The notes beneath the pieces are model-generated. The model did not search any database and was not told the origin of the DNA. It saw only the letters and a list, made by a program, of their open reading frames with translations. 33,666 nucleotides of DNA from Hypsibius dujardini (Eukaryota > Tardigrada > Eutardigrada > Parachela > Hypsibiidae). Positions 11,070 through 21,122 of this stretch are shown in pieces. Made by a program: the position numbers and the translations under genes. Position 1 is the first letter of the stretch. The number at the start of each line of letters is the position of its first letter. Where the stretch lies: contig LRSR01012099.1 in the NCBI GenBank assembly GCA_001579985.1, positions 1-33,666 of the forward strand, given 5' to 3'.

Positions 11070-12354
11070 ATGTTTTCCTTTGCTGCAGTAAGTATTTCCG
11101 CGCTAACACAGCTGTTTCTGTTTTTTTTTTACCAATTATATCAATTTAAAACTTCCCTTTCAGCCGAACGAGGCAGCTTCAGGATGGCGAACTGTCCTCG
11201 TGATATGCCTTTTAATGATGATACACGGTGGATCCGCCATCCAATGGAACGGTAACTGGGCTTTCGCGTGTGACTTCAACGGTGGAGATTTGAGTCAGGC
11301 CACCATCCCTGGCGACCAGTGCGGGGGTCGTTGTGCCGGGACTCCAGGATGCAGCCATTTCACCTGGACGACATGGAACGGCGGGACGTGCTTCATGAAA
11401 CAAGGCCAAGGCTCCAAGGCAGACGCTTTCGCCACCACCGATTCCTCCATGGTCTGTGGGGTCATTGACACGATCCAGTGGAATGGGAACTGGGCTTTTG
11501 GATGCGACTTTGTGGGGAACGACTTGAGTAGTGCTCGCATTTCGAGCGACCAATGCGGGGGATATTGTGCGAGTACCTCGGGATGTACTCACTTCACCTG
11601 GACTTCCTACGCGGGTGGGACGTGTTTCATGAAGCTGGGATCCGTGTCGAAGGCTGACGCCTTCAAGACCAGTGACAACACAATGGTGTGTGGAGTTGTT
11701 GACGGTGCCGTCGTCACATCTACCGGCGGTATCACTTCCTCCGGGAACACGGGAGTGAAGCTGACCAATGTGTTGTCCACCAGACACGGAGCGTTTGAGG
11801 CGGGTGCCTGCTCGCTGCCGAGTGCCTCGTACAACCTTCTCACACCAGTGGCGCTAGGGGACATTTCGTCCCTCAGCCAGTTGAAATACACCAACTCTAT
11901 GTGCGGGCATGTGCTGACGATTGACTGCGGCCATGGAGCTATGGATATCATAGTGACCAACTCCAACCTTGGTGGAGGATTGGATCTATACGCTTCATCG
12001 TGGGCCATCGCAACTGCCAATGCTCCGCCTGGGGAGACATGGTGTAGTGTCCAATTGTCTACGAGAAATCCGTTCAATTTTGACGGACCACGGTGCTACT
12101 ATGGGCCAGGAACGGATTTGGATAATCCTTATTTCCGATTAGTTGCCGTTTTTAATACTGGAGGACGATTGGTGACTGGAGCGACCTTGAACGGAGTGGC
12201 CGGATCGTTCAATGGTGTGCAGCCGTACTTTGCCTTCTACGGAGGACCGATTGGCGGGGAGGGAAGGGTAGTTTTCTCTTTTAATGACGGTTCGAACTTT
12301 TCGGTGTTTCTTCGTGACTGTGTTCGTGAAAATGTAAAGCAGATGTGGAGTTAA
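11070..12354 (+). CDS. Secreted PAN-PAN-expansin-like protein
   Basis: A 402-residue protein from two exons: 11070-11087 (six codons, donor GTAAGT) and 11164-12354 (acceptor CCCTTTCAG, phase 0). Residues ~16-31 form a signal peptide core (VLVICLLMMIHGGSA). Two PAN/apple-like modules follow (~32-103, ~105-178), each with the pattern CDF, QCGG, C, GC(S/T)HFTW, GTCFMK, VCG. After a short Ser/Thr/Gly linker, residues ~190-320 resemble an expansin/RlpA double-psi beta-barrel: FEAGACSLP, SMCGHVLTIDCG, and MDIIVTNSNLGGGLDLY (266-282). D280 corresponds to the conserved expansin LDLS aspartate; N272 stands where bacterial expansins have a second aspartate. Residues ~325-395 (YFRLVAVFNTGGRLV onward) resemble expansin domain 2. 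Expansins loosen cellulose or glucan networks without cutting them, so the likely role is extracellular wall loosening. The expansin assignment is from pattern, not search. Confidence 0.75.
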
Positions 12355-13384
12355 TTGACCCGATAACCACTGATGTCATAGTATGTCGGGAAGGCGATGT
12401 TTGATTTGTTCTATTCTCTTGTGAGTGTCTGATTTTGAGCAAACTCGACTCCCAATACATCGGCAATATCCAGTGTGAGTTGCTCTTGTGTTATCTATCT
12501 ATCTTTCTCTATGTCGTTTCTAAGGTCAGTCTACCAATAATCAACAGTGAATTTTTCTTCCCATATTGTTTTCTTTTATTTCCAAATTGGAATGTGTTTG
12601 TCATGTAGGGAGGCAAAGGTAGAAATGAAGGTGGCAAAATTTCTTAGTTATAATAAATTTAATCTTATTTATTACTTTATGCCTAAATGAATAGCATCCT
12701 ATGTACTGCGCATTGCACACTAAAGCGGGTTGAGTGTAATTTTAAACGTAATATTTATTTTCAACAGTAAATGTGTTTTTTTTAACAGGGTTCTATGCCG
12801 GAGTTTCAGCTTACTGTACTTACATGGGAAACCGTATAAATTTCATTAAATATTGCATTGAAGGTTGATTTTATTGCCTGGCCGTACTAACTTAGCAAGT
12901 TTATTAAGTTTAAACTGAAAATCAGATGCAATCAGTTAGCCAACATAATTTGAGCTCTATTTGTCCTCTTCAAATCATGGGATAATGATTAGTGTTTACG
13001 GTCAGTCCTTCGACAAACAAAATCTGTGAAAACTCACGCATAAATGCCAATAAAGCTAAGCCAACAGAAAAATTGGTAAGATTAAGTAAAGAACTTCTAC
13101 TTCTTCCGTTTTTTTCGTCATTACCGTGTCGGGCTTATGCTGCGCATTCGGATGCCGCTCCAGCTCCGGCAGATAGTGACTGATCGGACTGCTCTTAATA
13201 ATTTGCTTCAGGTCGTAAAACAGATGTGAATCCTCCGGGTGCAGAAGGAAATGGCTACGTCGTCCTTCCCCGCCCTATCGTTGCGCCCACTCTGATGGGT
13301 ATATTCTTCAATATTCTTGGCCATGGTATAACTGATATCCATGAAACATTTTGAATATCACTTCCAATAGGCACTTGGGAATGT
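12355..13384 (+). other. 3' region of the expansin-like gene and intergenic DNA
   Basis: AT-rich, with no supported coding region. A canonical AATAAA lies at 12652-12657, 298 bp after the stop codon, and is a likely polyadenylation signal. A CTAT repeat near 12495-12510 is minor. Confidence 0.5.
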
Positions 13385-13491
13385 CAGACAGACAGACAGA
13401 CAGCCAGACAGACAGGCAGACAGACAAACCGAGACAGGCAGGTAGACAGAATGACATACAGACGGGCAGATAGACCGACAGGCAGGCAGGC
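13385..13491. repeat. Degenerate GACA microsatellite
   Basis: About 107 bp of (GACA)n with GGCA and GATA variants. Related TCTG/CTGC tracts occur at 18795-18892 and 25897-25929. Confidence 0.9.
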
Positions 13492-14581
13492 TGGAAGTAC
13501 CGTCTACAATCATCCCTTGTGTTGCAGTGTTAAAGATCTTTTTCTTACAATTGACGGGATATAGATGTGCAACTTCGCCAAAAAAAGCAACTCCTAATCC
13601 ACACCAACTCCGGCGCAAGTCGACCAGCAAATAAACATGTGCATAGACAAACATAGAAAGAATGACGATGTTTTCTTTGCAGATTTCCTCGCCGGTAATC
13701 TCTTCGCATAATGTCCTCCCAACCCATCCCCCAGTTATTAAAAGTAAACAATAGAAACACAGCAATACCCTAAATGCACAACGGAACCGGAGCCTTATCC
13801 GGCTCCTGGGAGAACATCGCCTCCTTACAAACACCTTGGCCCTCATCTGGCTCCTTGAAGAATACCGCCTCTATACACACACTTTGGCCTGTCGATCAGC
13901 TTTCCCAAATACAGGGAGAGTTTTCAGCCGCTATTAAGGCTATTAAGACATTAAGGCATATAAAACTGTTGTCATTTAAGTTTCGCCATGCTAGAAGGTC
14001 ATTGATAGTCTTCTGCATGCCGAATAACTACAAGCAACAATATAAATTATGATGATAATAAAGAAGAATGTGAGCCTTTGTGAGGCTAACCATGTAGTTA
14101 CACAAAGTTCCAGCCAGAAACTCTTTGCCGGTATCCTTTTTGTCTATAAAGCCCCAGATCGCTTTGCTTTATGCCGTTCTCTCAGCCTCTGATGAAATTG
14201 TTACCCCTATTGACAGACAACCTCGCTGGACTCCGAGGGGGGAAAAGATTTTGCAGTTAAAATTTTAATATATTTTTAACTTTACGTTTTTGGCACAAAT
14301 AGGGTGTTTTGTATTTTTGGACTTAAATTTTACGATTAAAATTAGGCTGAGATTAAGCAAAATAATTAGTTTGGCAAAACGAAACGGATATCTCACTATA
14401 GACGTCATTGCATAGGCGTGCGATCACGCTTAAAAGTTTAAAGAACATACATATTTGAATTGTAAATTAGTTATTTGTTTCTGCAACTGAGCACATGAAT
14501 TGAAACCCACGTCCGCTGAAGAGGAGCATTTAGTGATGGCGTTGGTAGTAGTAGTGCTGGTTAGATCAGTCTAAGTAATAA
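13492..14581. other. Intergenic region
   Basis: No gene supported. A degenerate 48-bp unit starting GGCTCCT is present twice in tandem from about 13800 to 13897. An open frame runs through it, but its product has no recognisable family, so it is not called as a gene. Confidence 0.45.
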
Positions 14582-14884
14582 TGTAAGATAATAATAACAC
14601 ACATAACTATTTCCGACGGAAGCAGACAGAACAACCAAGGACAGGGGACTAAGACCTTTATTCCTTATTGGCATCATTGATACCGAAGGTGAACCCGGCC
14701 GCGGAACGGCCACAAATCCACTTACTAAAAAAAATATACAGTTTCACAAAAGAGGCGAGAAAGAGCTACAATGTGAAAGAAGGAAACTGTAGAGAATAAA
14801 GGGTGTGCAACGCTATTTATAGTCGCGCTGGACCGTACGCGAACAATTCAAGGAGCATTCGGCGAAACATGAACAGTCGCCACA
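14582..14884 (-). mobile_element. LTR-like fragment, minus strand
   Basis: Read on the minus strand the segment starts TGTGGCGACTG, has a TATAAATAG box (14813-14822), an AATAAAGG signal (14655-14662) and ends ...TTACA, the usual order of an LTR retrotransposon terminal repeat. No second copy and no exact target duplication were found; CTAAG at 14571-14575 and CTTAG at 14885-14889 differ at one base. The call rests on layout only. Confidence 0.4.
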
Positions 14885-15545
14885 CTTAGAGGGTGTGATC
14901 CGGCGAGACAAAATACGGAGAAGTCTTCATTAGTTATAAGCAGATTTAGGGAACTAAATCTTTCCCCTTTTGTTGTACATTAAATGGTTTTTTGATTTAA
15001 TTTAAAATCAGGCGCCCATCACATATTTGATTTTATAATTAAATTCAAAATATAAAGCGATAGGTCATCTTCAGTCAACGGTAAGTTTGAAAAAACAGGA
15101 AAACAGTATTTTTTGAACTAATTAATATTTGATCTAATTCGAAATTAGACTGCGGTCACGTTTATTAAAAATCGAAATTTTGATTTTATGGGCAGGTTAG
15201 AGTAAATTTAATCCAGCTTAGCGTTTATTGAACTCTGCGACTTCTACCCATTGTCTGTGTTCTTGGTGTTGATAATACCGTACTGTATATCTAGTATCTC
15301 TAACGTCATCAATTTGATCCATGCTCATGATCAGTTTAATCGTCGCACGCAATACACATTAAAGAGGCCGAATTGCAACAAACATTACGTCAATCTTTCG
15401 GGGCAATAACACAATTCTTCCGTTCGTTCGATGCTATCACCGCACCTCTCGTGCCAGGGGTCAAGTGTGGCTGACGAAAGGACAAGCTGAAACTGCTCAG
15501 CAGAAATAAACTGTTGCGGAAATGCCATCGAACCATGCAAGCAGG
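14885..15545. other. Upstream region of the GH5 gene
   Basis: No coding region seen. The 15360-15545 part is less AT-rich than the preceding DNA and leads into the TATA-like site, so it is the likely promoter region of the PAN-GH5 gene. Confidence 0.35.
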
Positions 15546-15553
15546 CATATAAT
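15546..15553 (+). promoter_or_regulatory. TATA-like element of the GH5 gene
   Basis: CATATAAT lies about 195 bp before the start codon. A transcript starting about 30 bp downstream would have a 5'UTR exon ending at a good donor (CAC|GTAAGT, intron 15662-15742), whose acceptor TTCTTTAG abuts the ATG. Inferred from position. Confidence 0.4.
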
Positions 15554-15661
15554 CCGGTTTTCGAGGCTAGTAAAAATTCACTGCCGTCTTCTTTTTCTAC
15601 ACCAAATCGACACTCGAGAAAGGCCTCCGGCTGAATATTTGCACTCTTACCTTTAATACAC

Positions 15662-15742
15662 GTAAGTCTAACCTATGGTATGGAAAATAGAGCTTGCGAA
15701 AAAAGAAACATAACAAGAGTTTTATAACTTATTATTCTTTAG
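15662..15742 (+). other. 5'UTR intron of the PAN-GH5 gene
   Basis: An 81-bp intron with donor GTAAGT and acceptor TTATTCTTTAG. The start codon is the first triplet after the acceptor. If this animal uses spliced leaders, the same acceptor could instead be a trans-splice site. Confidence 0.5.
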
Positions 15743-18700
15743 ATGGATCGGGTAAATATTTTGGTCTATGCTTTTGTCATCATTCTGATTGTGATCAATG
15801 GAGCTTCAGCTGCGACGATCCAGTGGAACGGCAATTGGGCATGGGATTGCGACTTTCCCGGCGGAGACCTCAGCCAGGTGAAGGTATCGGGTGACCAATG
15901 CGGTGGAAAATGTGCGGCCACTGCAGGCTGCACCCACTACACTTGGTCCGCGTTCAATAGTGGCACTTGCTTCATGAAGAACGGCGCAAACGCCAAAGCC
16001 AGTGCCGTGCTGAGTCCCGGTTCCGGCACCGTTTGCGGTGTGGTTAACAACATCCAATGGAACGGAAACTGGGCTAATGGATGTGACTTCACAGGCGCAG
16101 ATTTAAGCCGCGTCAAAGTGCCAGGTACTGTACATTCGATCAGTAAAACTAGCGGAAGCGTACCAACAAAGCCTTAATTCAACACCAAGTTAAGAGACAT
16201 TTACTTATTATGTTTTTCAGTTTCAAAGTTTTTATTTTCTAAAAAAAATATTAATTTTAGTATGATAATACAGCTGGCAAAATTTATTAGCTAATTTCGA
16301 CATATCAAGGCTTTACAGGAAATCAGTAGAGTAAAATTTGTTTGATAATTTTAGCTAAAATTAAACATCCGATATGAAAAGTAGTGGAAAACTAAAAGTA
16401 AACTGAATAAACAACTAATCTTGGGGGAAACAATATTAACTAACCAACTAGAACGTTTTCTTACTAATTTTAGGTGTATGTCTATTTGATGAAAGTGATT
16501 CACTAAAATTTGTATTATTATACGAATGAGTTGGGTCAGTAAATCACAATTTATTTGCTCATTTTGATATGTTGTATTTATTACGTTATTATTTTCAATC
16601 AATAAACTAAAATTCGCTTTTAAGTGCAACTAAATTAACATACAAGTAATAATTTACGAAGATATTATGGCAACAATACCGTACCATAAATAATTAATTT
16701 TTAATAGAATAAGAAGAGAATAATTGAATTAATCGACTAATTTCATGTTTTGTTTTTGCAACCCCCAACTAGGTAATCAGTGCGGTGGACAATGTGCAGC
16801 AACGCCCGGTTGCACCCACTACACATGGTCCACCTTCGAAGGCGGGACCTGTTTCATGAAACAGGGTCAGGTCTCCAAGGCGGATGCCTTCATGAGTGCC
16901 GATCCGTCTATTGTTTGTGGAGTGACGGATGTGCCTTTGTGCGACCGGGACAATGATTTTGAAGTGGTAGGGTATGCTGATTTGCCTGGGACAGATTTGA
17001 ATACCTACACCAATGTGGACTTCAACACGTGCCGCCAGCAGTGTCGTAGCAATGCTCAATGCCAGTACTTTTTTTACGGCCATGATGTGGCGCAGTGCTG
17101 GACCAAACGTTTCAACGCCTATGCGGCTGGTACCCTTGGACTGTTGACGTCGACCGGGGCGTTTTCGGTGTTTGGACAGTTTGATATCAACGGTAAATCG
17201 AAAATCTTAATTGGACGCTCGATGCACAGTATTTCTGATTGGATTAATTCTGGTTTTTACTTACTCTTTACAACACACACGTCACAATATTTTGAGATGT
17301 CGCTAAAAAATGAACTATATGTTGTTACACATGTACGTTATTATTATGTCTCCCTAAGCTAGGACACTTAGCTGGTAGTATGATGGATAGATCTGTACAA
17401 TTTTTTAATCTCTCATTAAATGTATTTGTCACTTATTTGTTGTTCTGCTTCCAGCGGTATAATGCCGGTATAATTATTCCTTTCTTTTGTATTAGAAAAC
17501 CGAAAACTAGTTATTCAAATTTCAATTTTCACTTTAATGCTGTACTGCCTACTGTTAGAAAATAAAATAATCCAAAGGTTTGACTGTGTTTATTTTCTGA
17601 AGGGCATAACATTTAAACATAATCCATAGTTATTTGCTGGGGCCATTAAAATAAAATAATTTTCCTGTGACTAAGTTAGAATATTTTTAGTCTACAAGCT
17701 TAATTGTCGAAATGCACATGGCTTCAAACTTCATCCAGATATATATTTACATATGCATGAACTTGTAGTTAACTTGCTATGTTTGGTCTTCAGGCAATGA
17801 CGTAACGAGTGTTTGGAGTATCGATCATCCCACCTGTCAGGCCCGTTGCAGAGCCGAAGCCCAGTGCTTGCTGTACCAGTGGGCAAACAATAACTGCTAT
17901 CTAAAAAAGGCTACATATAACGGTGGAGGTGTGCTCGGCATAAAAGCCACGAGGCGCACCCAACCGGAATGTGGCACAAAAATTCGCGGTATCAACCTGG
18001 GAGGTTGGCTGGTTCTTGGTAAGACATCGTAATTCCGAATTGAAAACAAATAACTTTAGGACATTTTACATGTAGAACGATGGATGACACCTTCGGGAAC
18101 GGGTCCATTCCGGGGCACTGACGCGGGCGTGGCCAAAGACGAGTGGACACTTTGTGCTCAACTAGGTTCGTAATTTGTTTATATTAATATTTTATTTTTA
18201 TTTTACTTTATTGAAAAACAGTAAAAAAGATGCTGCGTCTGAAAATGTCCTCATAGGTACTGTTATTTATTAGGGAAATCAGCTTGTCTGACAAGACTGC
18301 AGCAGCACTGGAGTACCTTTATCACAAACGCGGACATTGACCAAATCATCCAACGTGGTCTCAACGCAGTGCGTATCCCCATTGGGTACTGGTCCCTAAT
18401 TCCGCTGAAAGCTGACGAACCCTTTGTGGCTGGAGCCTGGCAGTACCTTGAAAGTATTGTCAAATATGCTGGTTCGAAAAATCTGATTGTCTGGGTCGAC
18501 CTTCATGGTCTGCCGGGCAGTCAGAATGGGTTTGATAATAGCGGGCGAACAATGTCACCTCGTGGAACTTGGGACACGAGCCAGGAAAACCTAGATCGTT
18601 CCGTCAATGCGATAGCGGAAATTGCTAATCGAGTGGCGGCATCGGCGGATTTGACAAGATATGTTACGGCCATTGAAATGGTTAATGAACCACTGGGGCA

Positions 18701-19448
18701 AAATTCGACCAAGCTGAGGGAATTCTACTCCGTAAGTTTTAGAATAACAGCGATTTTCAGACATGACAGAAGTTCTCATTTTGTTAGTAAGCCAGTGTCT
18801 GTCTTGTCTGTCTGTCTGTCTGTTTCTCTGCCTGTCGGCCTATCTGTATGTCTGCCTGTTTATCTGTTTGTTTCTTCGTCTGTTTTTTTCGCTACCGCGG
18901 AAATTGTGTTTGTTAATATTGCAGCTAAGTTAAGTATGTTGTTTTAACAGAAAGCCTACGCGGCTGTACGATCTAAGCTACCCAAAGTAGGAATCGTCCT
19001 GCACGACCAGTTTCAGGGCGCCGACCAGTGGAACTTGCGCGACTTCTGGCAGCGTCCGAACCATCCCACGGAAGTCATTGACGGCCACATTTATTTTGCC
19101 TTCAGCAACCAGGGTTTATCTCGTAACGATCTTGCCGCATTCACATGCTCCAGCACAGGCAAAGACGTGGCGAAGAGCAGCCGTGTGCTTCCTTTTGTTG
19201 TGGGCGAGTGGTCGCTCGGCTTCAACTGCGCCGACTGCAAAGCCAAAAACCCACAGTGCGACTGCGACGCGCCCGGTGGGACAGAATGGGACCGGAAATG
19301 GGCGGAGCTGCAAATGGACGTGTTTGAGCAGGGGCTGGGCTGGTTCTACTGGAGCTGGAAGTCGGAGAACAATGACGTATGGAACTACCAATGGGCCGCT
19401 AATAACGGTAATTATTATTTGGGAATTCCTTGCATCGGCAATTGTTAA
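15743..19448 (+). CDS. Secreted four-PAN, GH5 (subfamily 9-like) beta-glucanase
   Basis: A 690-residue secreted glycoside hydrolase from six coding exons: 15743-16124, 16773-17192, 17794-18018, 18076-18165, 18274-18731, 18951-19448. All have GT-AG introns and the frame is kept throughout. Residues 1-23 are a signal peptide. Two PAN/apple modules of the local type (~26-97, ~103-172) are followed by two more divergent PAN-like cysteine modules (~180-268, ~268-328). The GH5 barrel starts at RGINLGGWLVLERWMTPS (332-349) and runs to the end, with VDLHGLPGSQNG, the acid/base MVNEPLG (Glu511), HIYFAF and the nucleophile VGEWS (Glu611). The 100-residue spacing of the two glutamates equals that of Candida Exg1-type exo-beta-1,3-glucanases, so the likely substrate is a beta-1,3-glucan such as laminarin or fungal wall. 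Both catalytic residues are present, so it should be active. The family is clear; the exact substrate is inferred. Confidence 0.88.
16125..16772 (+). other. Intron inside the second PAN module of the GH5 gene
   Basis: A 648-bp AT-rich intron, phase 1, splitting VPG|NQCGG. If it is retained, translation stops at 16175-16177 and yields a secreted protein of 144 residues with one whole PAN module and part of another. Confidence 0.8.
17193..17793 (+). other. Intron of the GH5 gene
   Basis: A 601-bp AT-rich intron, phase 1, between the third and fourth PAN-like modules, from AACG|GTAAAT to TTGGTCTTCAG. Nothing else is recognised in it. Confidence 0.8.
18795..18892. repeat. TCTG microsatellite in a GH5 intron
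   Basis: Degenerate (TCTG)n with CCTG and TTTG variants inside intron 18732-18950. Confidence 0.85.
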
Positions 19449-19724
19449 TCCGTTAGTTACTTTTGTCGCTTTTTAGGTCATGTGCCGCCTAATGCTGGAT
19501 CACGTGTTAATACTTGTGCCAGTCTTGGTATATCATTCAAGAGTGTTTATGAGAACCTCTGAATTCCAGAAGGACCTACCAGTGATAAGACACGTGCGCT
19601 CCGCTCCTGCCTATTTGCATCAATCGAATCATGATCCAGTTGTTTGTTTAGTTGATGGTTGCTCTAATTTATCCCATTTCATGGACCTCTCCTATCTTCA
19701 CCCCGGCGCTGATTAACGAAACTG

Positions 19725-19730
19725 AATAAA
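19725..19730 (+). terminator. Polyadenylation signal of the GH5 gene
   Basis: Canonical AATAAA, 277 bp after the GH5 stop codon, followed by a T-rich stretch. It is the first such hexamer downstream. Confidence 0.55.
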
Positions 19731-20796
19731 ACTTTTTCTTGTAATCAGGCAATGCGGTTTAAATGCTACAAATATGTATGGCAAAAAACTACAGTTAATC
19801 AACTTGACTTTAATTGACTAACACGCAAAGATTTTTCCCTTCATGTACAGCTAAAGTTTTTCTAGTAAATGAAACTTTTAGTTTCGTTTTAGTCGACATT
19901 AGGAATAGTTATAGTTTACCCACGTAAATCTTTAGTCGTCAGACCTTTAACCTAGAAATCGAATAAAACACCAAACTGTTACTTAGCTGTTTATGATTAC
20001 TTTGCTTTAAATTCACTTTTTGTAGTATTTAAAACGAAAACCTTTCTAAAAAATAAACTATACATATATATATGTATAGTTCATGTGTTAGAGAGTATGT
20101 GTTTAAAAGTATCATTAGTTATAAGTTATGTACTTTTGCTATCATCTACTTTTACTTTTGCTTTTGCTACTTTGCTTCATTGCTATTTATTTCGATTGGA
20201 AAAATCGCTGAGACGCTGAGACCAAGACTGGATGAAAGCCTAGGCAACATCAAGCAGAACTAATAAAGACCTGATTTCATTTGAAATATTTCATCCAATG
20301 GTCAAGCGATACTATTTATCTTCATGGTCGTGTACTACATGCAGCTTACAATATCGGTGAAACGACTTCCCATAACAAATCATTTGAAGTACATAGCCTC
20401 TGCCAGTTTTCTGTTCATACAACTCGGATTTGGCTGTAGGGTCGTGCAAAGTTTCATCCATCTCATGCGGCAGAAATTATTGGGGAGAATTTCAATGAGA
20501 ACAATGAATTCCGAATTCTAGATCTGCCTGTGAAGTTATTTATTGCATTAGCTGCCATCTATATACATGCTACAAATATTCGCTCAGTTAATTTGGCTTC
20601 TCCTCGTCGGAAGTGAACCCAAAAAGCCTGACCAAAGCAACGCTTGCAACTCCTTGAGCAAACGCGAGACAGTCAATCAAATAATTCATTTTTGAACAGA
20701 TGCTACAATAACTCGAGTGGATTCGAGCTCGTGAGAGAAAGGAAAATATTAACGTCCCCGATCAATCTCTTCCCTTGATACACACTTAAATATTAG
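19731..20796. other. Intergenic region with a long palindrome
   Basis: No gene supported. A perfect 26-bp palindrome lies at 20056-20081 (arms AACTATACATATA). An AATAAA near 20260 has no associated gene. Confidence 0.5.
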
Positions 20797-21118
20797 TGTT
20801 GGGTGGTCCCAACAGATACCCAAGACTTACTAATAGTATAGTATATCTACCTAGTTAAATCATTCCTATCTACCCTCACATTCTATAATGTACTTACTCA
20901 GCTATTATCACGTACATAGTTCAGCCATGTCGGCAGGAACTATACTTTAATCCTGACTATATAAGCGCGTGTTCTACAGTAATCTATAAGAGTTCCTTCC
21001 TTTCACCTCTAATCTCCTCTACCAGTAAAGTCTTTTACATTTCTTCTCATATTATCTTCTCAGTCTAATAGCTTGCATGTTCAGGTTCTTCCGTCCTAGT
21101 AGGGACAGAGGCCTAACA
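20797..21118 (+). mobile_element. Solo LTR with target-site duplication
   Basis: A 322-bp segment begins TGTTGGG and ends CCTAACA, the paired TG...CA termini of an LTR. It is flanked by TTAG on both sides (20793-20796 and 21119-21122). It contains a TATATAAG box near 20959 and T/C-rich downstream sequence. Its first 18 bases also form a hairpin (TGTTGGG-TGGT-CCCAACA). With no internal region and direct flanking duplications, it is best read as a solo LTR left by recombination of a retrotransposon. Confidence 0.65.
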
Positions 21119-21122
21119 TTAG

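Noticed and set aside
11212-11787. Long minus-strand open frame opposite the PAN modules
   Set aside because: It is the shadow of the strongly supported plus-strand expansin-like gene.
13358-13846. Long minus-strand open frame rich in Cys and Ser
   Set aside because: It is mostly translation of the GACA microsatellite.
13774-14052. Open frame with a two-copy 16-residue repeat
   Set aside because: No signal, family or splice support; the repeat is better explained as a DNA tandem duplication.
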